Shown: positions 54,688-64,000, counted from the first letter of the stretch. The stretch: 64,000 bases of DNA from Aromatoleum toluolicum (GCF_012911005.2 NZ_WTVS01000011.1:1-64000), one strand, 5' to 3'. Made by a program: numbers and translations. The notes: a model not told the origin generated them from the letters alone.

Positions 54688-55668
54688 ATGTACAAGAGCC
54701 TCCAGCGAATCCTCGCCGTGAGCGCTGCCCTGTTCGCCCTCGCGCCGGCAGCCCCGGCACAGGCGGAAGCCCCCATGGTGAAGACCCAGGTTCCGGGCTA
54801 CTACCGGACCATGGTCGGACAGTTCGAGGTCACCGCGCTGTATGACGGCGCAATCGAGCTCGACACCAAGCTGCTCAAGAACGCCGAACCGGAAGACCTC
54901 AACCGGATGCTGGCGCGCAATTTCGTCGGCAACCCGAAGATGCAGACCGCGGTGAATGCCTACCTGATCAACACCGGCGGCAACCTGATCCTGGTTGACG
55001 CCGGCGCGGCCAAGCTCTTCGGGCCGACCCTCGGCTTCGTCCTCGACAATCTCAAGGCCGCCGGCTACGACCCCGCACAGGTCGACACCGTCATCCTGAC
55101 CCACATGCACCCCGACCACATCGGCGGGCTCGGCGACCCGGCGGCTCCGCCGGCCTTCCCGAACGCGAACGTGTACGTGTCGGTGCTCGACAACGACTTC
55201 TGGCTCTCGCAGCAGGCCGCCGCTGCGGCCAAGCCCGAGATGCAGGACTTCTTCAGGATGGCACGCGAGGTCGCCGCACCCTACCAGGCACGCGGCAAAT
55301 GGCGCACCTTCGCCGACGGCACGGAGATTGCGGCCGGCGTACGCGCGGTCAAGGCCTACGGCCACACGCCGGGGCACAGCGCGATCTCGGTCGAGTCGTC
55401 CGGCCAGAAGCTGCTGATCTGGGGCGATATCGTGCACTCGCATGCGGTCCAGTTCGCGCTGCCGGGCGTCTCGATCGAGTTCGACTTCGATCAGAACCAG
55501 GCGATCGCAACCCGCCGCAGCCTCATGTACTCGCTGGCGGCAAGCAAGACCCTGGTCGCCGGCATGCATCTGCCCTTCCCCGGCATCGGCCGCGTGCGCG
55601 CAGACGGCAAGGGCGTCTATGCGTGGGTGCCGATCGAGTATTCGCCGCTCCCCAAGCCGGCGCAGTGA
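54688..55668 (+). CDS. Exported metallo-beta-lactamase-fold hydrolase
   Basis: This 326-aa protein has a signal peptide (about residues 1-28, ending AQAEA). The metal motif THMHPDHIGG (about 140) and downstream His/Asp ligands (YGHTPGHSAI, IWGDIVHSHA, MHLPFPGIG) give a complete MBL site. The substrate is unknown; similar periplasmic proteins are quorum-quenching or stress-related esterases. Its stop is immediately adjacent to the stop of the convergent antiporter gene. Confidence 0.87.
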   Translation: MYKSLQRILAVSAALFALAPAAPAQAEAPMVKTQVPGYYRTMVGQFEVTALYDGAIELDTKLLKNAEPEDLNRMLARNFVGNPKMQTAVNAYLINTGGNLILVDAGAAKLFGPTLGFVLDNLKAAGYDPAQVDTVILTHMHPDHIGGLGDPAAPPAFPNANVYVSVLDNDFWLSQQAAAAAKPEMQDFFRMAREVAAPYQARGKWRTFADGTEIAAGVRAVKAYGHTPGHSAISVESSGQKLLIWGDIVHSHAVQFALPGVSIEFDFDQNQAIATRRSLMYSLAASKTLVAGMHLPFPGIGRVRADGKGVYAWVPIEYSPLPKPAQ

Positions 55669-56952
55669 TCAGCGTTCCGGCCAGAAACGCTCCATCAGCG
55701 GCTTGACGCTGATCCCGTGACACAGGATCGAAAGGGTGACGACGATCAGTGTCATGTGGATCAGCTCGAGCGCGAGCTTTTCCGGCAGCCCGTGCTGGAT
55801 CGCGTACATCAGGTAGTACAGGGAACCGATCCCGCGCACGCCGAACCAGCCGGCGAGCGCTTTTGCATTCCAGGGCGTGCGCGTGCCGGCGAGCCCGACG
55901 AACACGCTCAGCGGACGTGCGACGAGGAACAGGAATAGCGCCAGCGACACCGCGCGCCAACTCCACGAGTCGACGAACAGGGTGCCGCCGATCAGCAGGA
56001 TGAGCACCACTTCCGACACGCGCTCGAGGTGCTCCTTGAACACCAGCGAACCCTCGCTCACCGTCGCCGCCGGTACGCCCTCGCCCCCCTCGCCGCTGTC
56101 GTTCGCCAGCAGCCGGTCGGGGACATCCGGCCCGGCACCGGCCAGCTTCCGCTCGGTCTGACGCAGCGCAACCGCGGCGAAGAACACCGCCAGGAAACCC
56201 CAGGCGCTGATCAGCAGGCTGACGCCATACACCAGCGCGATCAGACCCAGGCCGAGGAAGTCGTCGAGCAAGCCGTGCCCGGGCCGATTGCTGCGCAGGC
56301 GATGCGCCACGTGGGCGAGCCCCGCGCCGGAAGCCGCACCCAGCGCGATGCCGGCGAACGTGGCCCACACGACGTCCACCAGCAGCCAGCGCGTGCCCAG
56401 TTCGCCCAGCTCGTGCAGACCGAGCAGACCGAGCCCGAGCATGACAAAGGGAAATGCGCTGCCATCGTTCATGCCGGCCTCGCAGGTCAGCGTGAAACGC
56501 AGGCGGTCGCGGTCGCCCGGATGGCGGATCTGGACCTCGGTTGCGAGCACCGGATCGGTCGGCGCGACGATCGCCCCGAGCAGGATCGCGGCCCCCAGCG
56601 GCAGCCCCAGCGCGTAGTGGGAAAACGCGGTCACCAGGAGCACCGTGACCGCCATCGACACGAACGCGAGGAGAATGGGCGTGCGCCACCGCGCCAGGCT
56701 GACCGGAACAGGCATCTTGACGCCCGCCGCATACAGCGAGATCAGCGCGGCCGCCTCGGTGAGGATCTCGAGGAGCGCAGACTCCTTGAGCGGATTGAAG
56801 TGGAAGAGGTTCAACACCGTCGGCCCGACCAGCATGCCGACCGCCAGGTAAATGATCGCGCTCGTGACCGGCAAGCGCTTGAGGACCGACGAAGTCAGGC
56901 CCATCGCGAGCAAAAGGCCGCCCACCAGCAGGAACCACTGCGCGTTAGTCAT
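55669..56952 (-). CDS. CPA1-type cation:proton antiporter
   Basis: This 427-aa protein has about twelve membrane helices. GAIVAPTDPVLATEVQIR and EAGMNDGSAFPFVMLG are the paired transport motifs of Na+/H+ (NhaP-like) exchangers, with the ion-binding Asp in the second. There is no regulatory TrkA domain. It likely exports Na+ or K+ in pH and salt homeostasis. Confidence 0.88.
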   Translation of the reverse strand: MTNAQWFLLVGGLLLAMGLTSSVLKRLPVTSAIIYLAVGMLVGPTVLNLFHFNPLKESALLEILTEAAALISLYAAGVKMPVPVSLARWRTPILLAFVSMAVTVLLVTAFSHYALGLPLGAAILLGAIVAPTDPVLATEVQIRHPGDRDRLRFTLTCEAGMNDGSAFPFVMLGLGLLGLHELGELGTRWLLVDVVWATFAGIALGAASGAGLAHVAHRLRSNRPGHGLLDDFLGLGLIALVYGVSLLISAWGFLAVFFAAVALRQTERKLAGAGPDVPDRLLANDSGEGGEGVPAATVSEGSLVFKEHLERVSEVVLILLIGGTLFVDSWSWRAVSLALFLFLVARPLSVFVGLAGTRTPWNAKALAGWFGVRGIGSLYYLMYAIQHGLPEKLALELIHMTLIVVTLSILCHGISVKPLMERFWPER

Positions 56953-56955
56953 TGC

Positions 56956-57099
56956 TTAATCCGTGAATGCGGAAAGGCGCCACTGGCGATCGCTTCCCTC
57001 GATAACGAACGCGTCCCGCCCCGAAGCAGGCAGGACGATGCCTGTCGATGACAGACTGGTGCGGCTGAAACCCGGCGTCGCACGGACCGCCTGCACCAT
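56956..57099 (-). CDS. Possible 47-aa peptide or gene remnant downstream of tRNA-Leu
   Basis: The frame from ATG 57099 reads MVQAVRATPGFSRTSLSSTG and ends RQWRLSAFTD. Composition is protein-like, but there is no ribosome-binding site because it begins two bases after the tRNA. It could be the tail of a gene disrupted by the tRNA-side rearrangement. Confidence 0.25.
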   Translation of the reverse strand: MVQAVRATPGFSRTSLSSTGIVLPASGRDAFVIEGSDRQWRLSAFTD

Positions 57100-57100
57100 A

Positions 57101-57185
57101 TGGTGCCCAAGAAGGGACTCGAACCCCCACGCCTCGCGGCGCCAGAACCTAAATCTGGTGCGTCTACCAATTCCGCCACTTGGGC
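57101..57185 (-). tRNA. tRNA-Leu (TAG)
   Basis: 85 nt with the long variable arm of class II tRNAs, anticodon TAG in loop TTTAGGT, acceptor GCCCAAG/CTTGGGC, discriminator A and an encoded CCA. Confidence 0.95.
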
Positions 57186-57245
57186 CCCGCCGTGCCCGCA
57201 AAGCGGGCTGCCGCCATTGCAGCGGCGCGCGCATTATACACGGCC

Positions 57246-58328
57246 TCACATCCGCAGGCGTTCCGCGTAGCCGGTCATCTCGAGGTAGCCGCGACCGATC
57301 TCGCGGCCCGATTCGAACAGCCGCACCGCACCCTCCCAATACACGGCGCCGGTCGAGCGGCGGCTGTCGAGTTCCTGATCGTCCATCAGCGGACGCAGCT
57401 CCAGACGGCGGCCGTCGATGTCGATGAGCCATTCGACGGCGTACTCGGCGCCGGTGCGGGGGGAGCGCCAGCGCCGCTGGGGCGTGAAGGCCACCTGCCC
57501 GGGGCGCAGGGCACGGGGTTCGCCTCCGGCGGCGCGCAGCGTGCCGGCGGACCACAGGGCCGCGCCGCGCTCGTCGCGCATGCGGAAGGCCATCAGCGAG
57601 CCGCCGTCGTGGAGGTTGATGCCGATCCAGTCCCAGCCGCGCGCGCCCTCGGGCAGCAGTTCGCTGGACCACTCGTGGTCCAGCCAGGCGCGGCCCGTCA
57701 CCGGGACGGTGGCGCCATCCACGCGCAGCGCGCCGCTGACCGCGAGCTGCGGGCGGCTGTAGTAATGGCTCGCATGTTTCGGATCGGTGGCCTTCTGGCT
57801 GAAGCCGTTGTCGCCGTTGAGCACGGGCAGCCCGGACGGATCGAATCGCAGGTCGAAGGCGAAGGATCCGGCGTCGATGCGGCTGCGGTAGTGATCCTGC
57901 GTCCATGCAAGCTGCCAGTCGCGGATCCATACGCGCGTCGCCCCGGGATCGGCGCCCGCAAGCGGGTCGAGCGCGCGTTCGCTGCGTTCGGCATGAAGGA
58001 GGCGCCCGGCGGCGGGATCGGCGATCGCCGCATGGGCGAGCACGAGCTGGCGCGGTGCGAAGCGGCTCGGGTTGTCTTCCCCGATCCCCGTGCGGACGCG
58101 GAAAAAGGTGACCTGGAAGCCGCGCTCTACGCCCCGTTCGTCGGTGATCCACCCGGTGACGTACCACCACTCGGTACGGAAGTCCGGATGGGCACCGCCA
58201 TCTTCGGGAAAGCGCAGCACGGTCCCGGGCAGCACGGGCGGATAGTCGGGCTCCGCCTTCACTGCCGGCATGGCCAGCACGCCGCACACGGCGAGCGCAA
58301 GAGCGCGCCAGATCCGCCTCCAGCCCAT
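57246..58328 (-). CDS. AttH-like (lipocalin-type) exported protein of an ABC system
   Basis: This 360-aa protein has a signal peptide (ALALAVCGVLAMPAVKA). Two lipocalin-like halves are typical of the AttH/CrtC-like family: EWWYVTGWITDERG, GRAWLDHEWSSELLP, DWIGINLHDGGSLMAF. It is encoded in a coupled set with the permease (TGATG overlap) and ATPase, the AttEFGH arrangement. It probably handles a lipophilic substrate at the outer side of the inner membrane. Confidence 0.82.
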   Translation of the reverse strand: MGWRRIWRALALAVCGVLAMPAVKAEPDYPPVLPGTVLRFPEDGGAHPDFRTEWWYVTGWITDERGVERGFQVTFFRVRTGIGEDNPSRFAPRQLVLAHAAIADPAAGRLLHAERSERALDPLAGADPGATRVWIRDWQLAWTQDHYRSRIDAGSFAFDLRFDPSGLPVLNGDNGFSQKATDPKHASHYYSRPQLAVSGALRVDGATVPVTGRAWLDHEWSSELLPEGARGWDWIGINLHDGGSLMAFRMRDERGAALWSAGTLRAAGGEPRALRPGQVAFTPQRRWRSPRTGAEYAVEWLIDIDGRRLELRPLMDDQELDSRRSTGAVYWEGAVRLFESGREIGRGYLEMTGYAERLRM

Positions 58329-60838
58329 CACCAATCCTCCCGCACGGCCAGCAGGGCCGAACCGCGCATCGCCTGATAGCCCGACACGCGCGCCGCAAGC
58401 CCCGCAAGCGCGATCACGATGGCGGCGAATGCCAGCAACCCGCCGAACGGAACGTGCAGATCCATGCTCCAGTGGAAACTCTGGCGATTGACGACTTCGA
58501 TCAGGACGAAGGCCACCGCGGTTCCCGCGAGCAGGCCGAGCACGGTGCCTGCCGCCGCAGTGAGCACGCCTTCGAGCGTGATCAGCCGGCCGACCTCGCG
58601 GCGCGTCATCCCGAGATGGCGCAGCATGCCGAATTCCTTGCGCCGGGCGATCGCCAGCACCGCAAAGCTGGTGCTGACGCCGAACAGGCCGATGAGCACG
58701 GCGACCGCTTCCATCGCGTAGGTGACCAGGAAGGTGCGGTCGAAGATCGCCAGACTCCGGGCGCGAATCTCCCCGGGGCTCGCGATCCGCACGGTGTTCT
58801 CGCCGAGGATGTCGCGCACTGCCGCGGCGACCGTGTCGAAGGAAGTGCCCGCGGCGAGGAAGACGCCGACGTCGTTCGCGACCAGGTCCCCGGTCGCTGC
58901 ACGGTAGTCCGCGAGTTCGATCGCGACCGCGCCCTGCTGTCGCGCGTAGTCGCGCCACACGCCGGCGACGCGGAAGGCTACCGGATTTCCGCCCAGAGGC
59001 AGGACGATGCGGTCGCCGGCGCCGAGCGCGAAGAGGTCGGCCATCGCCTCCGACACCCACGCAGGTTTCTCGCCCGCGGAGGGAGGCACGGACAGGCCGA
59101 CCAGCGGGAGCAGTTTGCCGCCATCCAGCGGCCGCGCGATCAGGGACACCGGCAGATGCCGGTCGTCGAGGCGCAGGGTGTCGAAGCGCACCGGCATGGT
59201 TCGCGACACGCCCGGCAGGGCCGCGATCCGCGCCAGCGCCGCCGGATCGAGAAAGCCGCTGGTCCCCTGCGGGGAGGCGCTGACGTAAAGATCGGCGGGC
59301 AGCACGGCGGTGAGCCAGCGATCGACCGAGTCGCGGAAGGAGGCGACCATGATCGCCATCGCGACGGCGAGCGCGACGCTCGCAACGACCCCGGCGCCGG
59401 CGACGACGCCCTGCCCGGGTGCAGCCGCGAGCCGGGCGTTCGCCAGCCTCCACAAGGCCCGGCGCGGACGCGACGCGACGCGCGTAACGCCCCGCACGAG
59501 CATCGGCAGCACCAGCACGGCGCCGACGAGGATCAGGGCGACCGCGAGGTAGCCGAACACGGGCACGCCGGCTAGCGGCGGCAGCAGGCACAGCACTGCG
59601 GCGCCCGCCAGGCAGGCTGCGGCGCGGCGCGGGCGCGGATGGAAGCGGAACATGCTGGCCTCGTCGCCGGACTTGAGCGCACGCGCGGGCAGCATGTGCC
59701 GCGCCTCGCGCGCCGGCAGCCATGCCCCCGCGAGCCCGGCGAGAACGCCCAGCAGGAGATAGGTGCCGCTCGCGGCCAGGTCGAAACGCAGCGCGGGGCT
59801 CACGCCGCTGAAGTAACCCGCGCCGAGATCGCCACCGGCGACATCGAAGGCGACCGCCGCAATGCCGTGCCCGAAGGCGATCCCGAGCAACCCGCCCGCA
59901 ATCCCGACCACAGCGCCTTCGATCAGCAGTCCGCGCATCAGCGCCCCGCGTCCCAGCCCCAGCGCGCGCAGGAAGGCGAATTCCTGCCGACGGCGCGCAA
60001 CGGCAAGGAACTGGGTCGAAAAGACGAGGAACCCGCCGGTGACGAGGGCGATCGCGGCCAGCATCGTGAGATTCACGCGGTAGGCGCGCGAGAGGCCGGC
60101 CGCCAGTTCCTCGGCCGCGTGCGGGGTGAGCACCGCGACGCCCGCGGGCAGGTCGGCCGCGAGTGCATCGCGTGCGGCCCCGACGTCGATGCCCGGCTTC
60201 AGCCGCAGGTCGATGCGCGTGATGCGGCCCGGGCGGCCGAAGAGCTGTTGTGCGGCGGCGATATCCATGACCGCCAGCGCTCGCCCCTGACCCGCCCCGG
60301 GCACCGCGCCCGCGACGCGCAGCGACACGACCCGCGCGCCGGCCAGGACGTCCAGCCGCTCGCCGGCCGAGACGCCGAGTTCGGCCTGCGCCGCCGGGCT
60401 CAGGAACAGCGCATCGGGCTGCAGCGCGGCGAGCGCCACGTCGTCACGCCGGGCGTCGTCGACCTGCTGCGGCATCAGGGCCGGATGGACGTAAGCGACC
60501 CGCAGGGCGTCGAGACCGAATAGGGAGAGCGACCGGTCGTGCGCCGGCAGGCGGACCTCGAGTTCCACGACAGGGCTGGCATCGGCCACCTCGTCGCGCA
60601 TCGCCAGCCGGCCATATAACGCATCGTCGAAGCCGTCGCGCGATCCCGCCACCTGCAGGTCCGCCTCGCCGGAAAGAAGCCGCATGCCGCGGCCGAACTC
60701 GTCGAGTGCCGCACCGTGGATGATCTGCACGGCGAGGCCGAGGGCTACGCCAAGGGCGATTGCGAACAGCGACAGTGCCGTCGCGAGACGGCGACGGGCG
60801 AGGCTCGCGACGAAGATCCGGCCGAGTACCCGGCTCAC
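58328..60838 (-). CDS. FtsX-like ABC transporter permease (fused, two FtsX domains)
   Basis: This 836-aa protein has N-terminal helix SLFAIALGVALGLAVQII, a large MacB-PCD-like periplasmic domain, and two FtsX four-helix units (about 265-400 and 690-836). It matches mechanotransmission-type permeases that extract lipids or lipoproteins. A GTG start at 60838 overlaps the ATPase stop (GTGA). This start also gives the natural VSRVLGRIFVASLARRR beginning. Confidence 0.88.
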   Translation of the reverse strand: MSRVLGRIFVASLARRRLATALSLFAIALGVALGLAVQIIHGAALDEFGRGMRLLSGEADLQVAGSRDGFDDALYGRLAMRDEVADASPVVELEVRLPAHDRSLSLFGLDALRVAYVHPALMPQQVDDARRDDVALAALQPDALFLSPAAQAELGVSAGERLDVLAGARVVSLRVAGAVPGAGQGRALAVMDIAAAQQLFGRPGRITRIDLRLKPGIDVGAARDALAADLPAGVAVLTPHAAEELAAGLSRAYRVNLTMLAAIALVTGGFLVFSTQFLAVARRRQEFAFLRALGLGRGALMRGLLIEGAVVGIAGGLLGIAFGHGIAAVAFDVAGGDLGAGYFSGVSPALRFDLAASGTYLLLGVLAGLAGAWLPAREARHMLPARALKSGDEASMFRFHPRPRRAAACLAGAAVLCLLPPLAGVPVFGYLAVALILVGAVLVLPMLVRGVTRVASRPRRALWRLANARLAAAPGQGVVAGAGVVASVALAVAMAIMVASFRDSVDRWLTAVLPADLYVSASPQGTSGFLDPAALARIAALPGVSRTMPVRFDTLRLDDRHLPVSLIARPLDGGKLLPLVGLSVPPSAGEKPAWVSEAMADLFALGAGDRIVLPLGGNPVAFRVAGVWRDYARQQGAVAIELADYRAATGDLVANDVGVFLAAGTSFDTVAAAVRDILGENTVRIASPGEIRARSLAIFDRTFLVTYAMEAVAVLIGLFGVSTSFAVLAIARRKEFGMLRHLGMTRREVGRLITLEGVLTAAAGTVLGLLAGTAVAFVLIEVVNRQSFHWSMDLHVPFGGLLAFAAIVIALAGLAARVSGYQAMRGSALLAVREDW

Positions 60839-61512
60839 GTGCCTTCGGCCTCCGGCAGCAGACCGACGGCGGACAGGCGCAGGATGCGGTCGGCGCGCAA
60901 GGCCGCGGCACGCGAGTGGGTCACGAGGATACCCATCGCTCCCGCGTCGCGAACGCACTCGAGGAGCAGGTCGAGCACGCCCGCGGCGCGGGCGGGATCG
61001 AGGTTGCCGGTCGGTTCGTCGGCGAGCACCAGCGACGGCCGATGTACGAGGGCGCGGGCAATCGCGACGCGCTGCAGTTCGCCGCCGGAAAGCTCGCGCG
61101 GCCAGTCGCCGGCGCGATCGAGGAGCCCGACCCGGTCCAGCATTCCCCGGGCGCGCCTGTCCGCCTCGGCGTCATCGGCGTCGAGCAGCCACAGCGGCAG
61201 GGCGACGTTCTGCACCACGTCGAGGTGCGGAAGGATATGGAAGGCCTGGAACACGAAGCCGAAGCTGCGCCTGCGCAATCCTGCCAGCGCGTCGTCGTCG
61301 AGTCCGACGAGTTCGGTCCCGTCGAGACGGATGCTGCCGCCATCCACCGGCTCCAGACCCGCCATGCAGTTGAGCAGGGTCGACTTGCCGACCCCGGACT
61401 CGCCCATGATCGCGACAAACTCGCCGCGTTGCACGCGCAGAGACAGCCCCTCGAAGAGCACGCGCGCTCCGGCCGTCCCGAATCCCTTTTTCAAGTCGCA
61501 GATCTCGAACAT
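60835..61512 (-). CDS. LolD/MacB-type ABC transporter ATPase
   Basis: This 225-aa protein has Walker A GESGVGKST (about 37-45), Q-loop FVFQAFHIL, signature LSGGELQRVAIARAL, Walker B LVLADEPTGNLD and H-loop VTHS. It powers the FtsX permease encoded next. ATG 61512 follows GGGAGGCGG; the frame is open upstream without support. Confidence 0.92.
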   Translation of the reverse strand: MFEICDLKKGFGTAGARVLFEGLSLRVQRGEFVAIMGESGVGKSTLLNCMAGLEPVDGGSIRLDGTELVGLDDDALAGLRRRSFGFVFQAFHILPHLDVVQNVALPLWLLDADDAEADRRARGMLDRVGLLDRAGDWPRELSGGELQRVAIARALVHRPSLVLADEPTGNLDPARAAGVLDLLLECVRDAGAMGILVTHSRAAALRADRILRLSAVGLLPEAEGT

Positions 61513-61844
61513 TCCGGCCGCCTCCCCCCCCCCGGCGCGTGGTTCCCCGAACCATGACCGCAAGACATCCGCGGCTGCGGACATGCCGCAGGGCCGCGAT
61601 GCAAATCCATGCTGCTTATGATGGGCAAATCCGGGATTGACTCGACCCGGCATAAATGGAAAGCTGCACCATTTGACTCGCACAGTGTATACGGCGCGCA
61701 TGACGCGGATGGAAATCACCCGGGCCATAAGCCCCTCGCGCGCAGCCTCCGCAACGGGAACGAGCACACCGCTCCGACGCGAATCCCGCTGCAAGCATAC
61801 GCTGCCTGGCTCCCCCGCGACGCGTGTCGCAGGCCACGGATGAC
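61513..61844. other. Divergent intergenic region (332 bp) between the ABC ATPase and the substrate-binding gene
   Basis: No gene was recognised. It should contain both divergent promoters. Short GC inverted repeats occur, for example around 61632-61652 (CCGGGATT...ACCCGGC), but nothing decisive. Confidence 0.35.
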
Positions 61845-62768
61845 ATGCTGAAGCGCTTGGTGCGACTCGTCCTTACCCTGTCGGTGCTGGCGCTGCTGGC
61901 TCCGTCGGCGTTCGCGCTCGAGGCGGCGATCGTCCTGTCGAAGCGAAGCGACGCGCAGGCTGCTTTCGCGGCCACCCTGAGCAACAAAGTGTCGTCCTCG
62001 GCTTCTGTCCGCCTGAACGATGCCGGCAGCACCGGCGAATCGATCAACGAGGCGGCCCTGAAACGCGCCGACGTCGTGATCGCAGTGGGCGCGGAAGCAG
62101 CCGACGCGGTCGCCGAACGCAGCACGACCCCCATCCTGGTGGCGCTGATTTCGTCGCCCAACCTCCGGGCGCTGCAGCAACGCCATCCGCGCGCGAAGCT
62201 CGGCGGTTTCGTGCTCGACCAACCGCTCGCCCGGCACATCCGCCTGATCCGCGCAACCAACCCGAAGACGGCGCGCGTGGGCGTGCTGCTCGGACCGCAA
62301 TCCGCGCCGATGCGCAGCGCACTCGCCGAGGCCGGCGCCCGCCAGGGGCTGACGATGAGCTTCGAGACCATCGAGGATATCGACGGCCTGCTGCCCGCGC
62401 TCGAACGCCTGCTCGAAGCGTCGGACGCGATTCTCGCGGTGCCCGACCCGGTCGCCTACAGCCCCAGCACCGCGCGCCCGATCCTGCTCACCACCTACCG
62501 CTACCGCAAGCCGCTGTTCGGTTATTCGCAGGCCTACGTGACGGCCGGTGCGATCGCCTCCGTCTACACCGCTCCCGAGGATGCCGCGCATCAGGTGGGC
62601 GACTGGCTCATCTCGCAGCAGGGCGCGGGTCACGTCGACCTTCCGGTGGCGGAAGCACCCCGGTATTTCAGCGTCGCGGTCAATCGCCACGTCGCCCGTT
62701 CGCTGATGTACCCGGTTCCGGACGAATCGACGCTCGTCGAGGCGATCGAGAAGAGGAGGCCGCAATGA
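61845..62768 (+). CDS. ABC-type periplasmic substrate-binding protein (PF04392-like)
   Basis: This 307-aa protein has a signal peptide (LVLTLSVLALLAPSAFA) and a two-lobed Rossmann-type binding fold. ADVVIAVGAEAADAVAER and ARVGVLLGPQSAPMRS are typical of this family. No transporter genes are adjacent. Instead its stop overlaps the start of a membrane GGDEF protein by ATGA, so it probably acts as the periplasmic ligand sensor for that enzyme. Confidence 0.8.
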   Translation: MLKRLVRLVLTLSVLALLAPSAFALEAAIVLSKRSDAQAAFAATLSNKVSSSASVRLNDAGSTGESINEAALKRADVVIAVGAEAADAVAERSTTPILVALISSPNLRALQQRHPRAKLGGFVLDQPLARHIRLIRATNPKTARVGVLLGPQSAPMRSALAEAGARQGLTMSFETIEDIDGLLPALERLLEASDAILAVPDPVAYSPSTARPILLTTYRYRKPLFGYSQAYVTAGAIASVYTAPEDAAHQVGDWLISQQGAGHVDLPVAEAPRYFSVAVNRHVARSLMYPVPDESTLVEAIEKRRPQ

Positions 62769-64000
62769 AACCGAGCCGCCTTTCCCTGCACAACCGGCTG
62801 CTGCTGGTGGCGCTGCTGCCGGCGGCGCTGCTCGCCACGCTGGTGACGGCGCTGGTGCTGTATCGCGGCGCGCAGACCCTGGACCGGACGCTGCACGAGC
62901 ACGGCAACGCGATCGTCAGCTTCCTCGCCCCCGCGGCGGAATACGGTGTCATTTCCGGCAATCGCACCACGCTGCAATCCCTGCTGCAGGCGGCGACGGC
63001 GCAGCGGGAAGTGAGCGCCGCCGCCGTCTATGACGACCGCGGCACCCTGCTCGCCAGCAGGGGGCGCATCAGCGTTCTGGAACCGGAGATGCTGCACCGC
63101 GTTCAGGATGGCGCGATTTCGCACGCAGCCCCGGAACTGCTCGCCGTGGTCGCGCCGATCAAGTCGGGCGGCATCGACATCGACGACGAACTTGTCGACG
63201 GCTGGCAGACGGGCGCCGCCCACCAGGGGATGCGGACGATCGGCTGGGTTCACGTCGAGCTCGACACCCGTCCGTCTTCTCGGGAGAAATCGCTGATCAT
63301 CTGGACCTCGTTCGGAATCCTCGCCGCGGGCCTGCTGCTAACCGCGGTGATCGCCGTCAGGCTGGCTCGATCGGTGTCGCACCCCGTGGCACGCCTGGTC
63401 CGCGGGGTCGGGCAGATGGCGGCCGGCGCGCTCGACGTGGAGATTCCGGAGCACGCCACCAGCCACGAACTGTCCGCACTGGAACACGGCTTCAACACAA
63501 TGGCGCGGGCGATCTCCGAGAACCATCGCACCCTGCAGTCGCGCATCGACGACGCCACGGCGCTCCTCGCATACCAGGCACAGCACGATCCACTGACCGG
63601 CCTGCCGAACCGCCGCGTGTTCGAACAGAAGCTCGACGAATGCGTCGTGGCGTCCCGGCGGGCGGGCGATCACGGGGCGCTGTGCTTTATCGACCTCGAC
63701 CGCTTCAAGATCGTGAACGACACCTGCGGCCATGCTGCCGGCGACGACCTGCTGATGCGCATTGCGCTCCTGATCCAGCAGCGCGTGCGCGAACAGGACA
63801 TCATCTGCCGCATCGGCGGCGACGAGTTCGCGCTGATCCTGCGCGGCTGCAGCCCGTCCGATGCGCTCAACATCGCCGAGGAATTGCGCGAGAGCATCTC
63901 CTCGTTCAACTTCGAGTGGCAGGGACGCAGTTTCTCGATCGGCGCCAGCATCGGGATGGCCCATATCGACGGAAGCTGCGTCGATCCGTCGGAAATCCTC
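62765..64000 (+). CDS. HAMP-GGDEF diguanylate cyclase/sensor (3' end outside window)
   Basis: At least 412 aa; the frame is still open at the window edge. Transmembrane helix (about 12-33), periplasmic region with sensor fold (about 35-175), second helix (about 178-198), HAMP (about 200-250) and GGDEF (about 270 onwards; RIGGDEFALIL near 352). In this family an EAL domain usually follows, which would lie beyond the window. Coupled to the substrate-binding protein by ATGA overlap, suggesting a ligand-responsive c-di-GMP module. Confidence 0.85.
   Translation, partial: MKPSRLSLHNRLLLVALLPAALLATLVTALVLYRGAQTLDRTLHEHGNAIVSFLAPAAEYGVISGNRTTLQSLLQAATAQREVSAAAVYDDRGTLLASRGRISVLEPEMLHRVQDGAISHAAPELLAVVAPIKSGGIDIDDELVDGWQTGAAHQGMRTIGWVHVELDTRPSSREKSLIIWTSFGILAAGLLLTAVIAVRLARSVSHPVARLVRGVGQMAAGALDVEIPEHATSHELSALEHGFNTMARAISENHRTLQSRIDDATALLAYQAQHDPLTGLPNRRVFEQKLDECVVASRRAGDHGALCFIDLDRFKIVNDTCGHAAGDDLLMRIALLIQQRVREQDIICRIGGDEFALILRGCSPSDALNIAEELRESISSFNFEWQGRSFSIGASIGMAHIDGSCVDPSEIL

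Overview
The window reads as a high-GC betaproteobacterial chromosome. I infer Rhodocyclales (Azoarcus/Thauera/Aromatoleum-like) from the overall gene set, from memory only; no sequence search was possible. It has two parts: an integrated mobile element on the left (about 1-23,345) and ordinary chromosome on the right (about 23,371-64,000).

Mobile element (1-23,345). This looks like the end of an integrative conjugative element (ICE) or related island. It begins inside an array of 23-bp iteron-like repeats followed by a translationally coupled pair of replication-associated genes. After these come a stand-alone EAL phosphodiesterase and a truncated radC. A cargo block (4.2-9.8 kb) then carries an SMC/RloC-like ATPase with a zinc hook, a convergent three-gene operon (HTH regulator, TIGR02391/Ymh-like HEPN-type protein, CoiA-like nuclease) and a decayed RelE/HigB-type toxin. 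The ICE maintenance block follows: Snf2 helicase, DUF6094 adenine methylase, DUF3275, DUF3577, KfrA and several small unknown genes. The element closes with DUF4224 and a tyrosine recombinase facing the 3' end of tRNA-His. No conjugation (T4SS) genes are visible, so the element continues to the left.

The most unusual signal is a family of six dispersed, about 40-nt structured segments. Their core is GTCAGCCCCTG, then a hairpin, then CGGGG. They lie in the 5' leaders of at least six different element genes on both strands. Their stems differ in sequence but keep pairing, and most are followed by a second GC-rich hairpin near the start codon. This looks like a shared RNA (or single-stranded DNA) regulatory element.

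Chromosomal part. Three tRNAs (Pro, Arg, His) are followed by dksA. A long minus-strand run of information-processing genes comes next: rimP-nusA-infB-rbfA-truB-rpsO-pnp, with an attenuator-like leader before rimP. Upstream of it lies a second minus-strand run, rnm-yciO-M50 protease-trpS-scpA-scpB-rluB. The plus strand then carries gcvH-gcvP (glycine cleavage) and a GH17 membrane protein plus NdvB-type GH17-GT2 glucan synthase (beta-glucan synthesis). A divergent LysR/fpr pair follows, then a NrfJ-like/lipoyl-like pair, a CHASE-PAS-GGDEF protein, ettA, an exported metallo-beta-lactamase-fold protein, a CPA1 antiporter and tRNA-Leu. An AttEFGH-like ABC operon and a substrate-binding protein coupled to a HAMP-GGDEF protein complete the window; the last gene is cut by the right edge. 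Three c-di-GMP enzymes are visible: one on the element and two on the chromosome.
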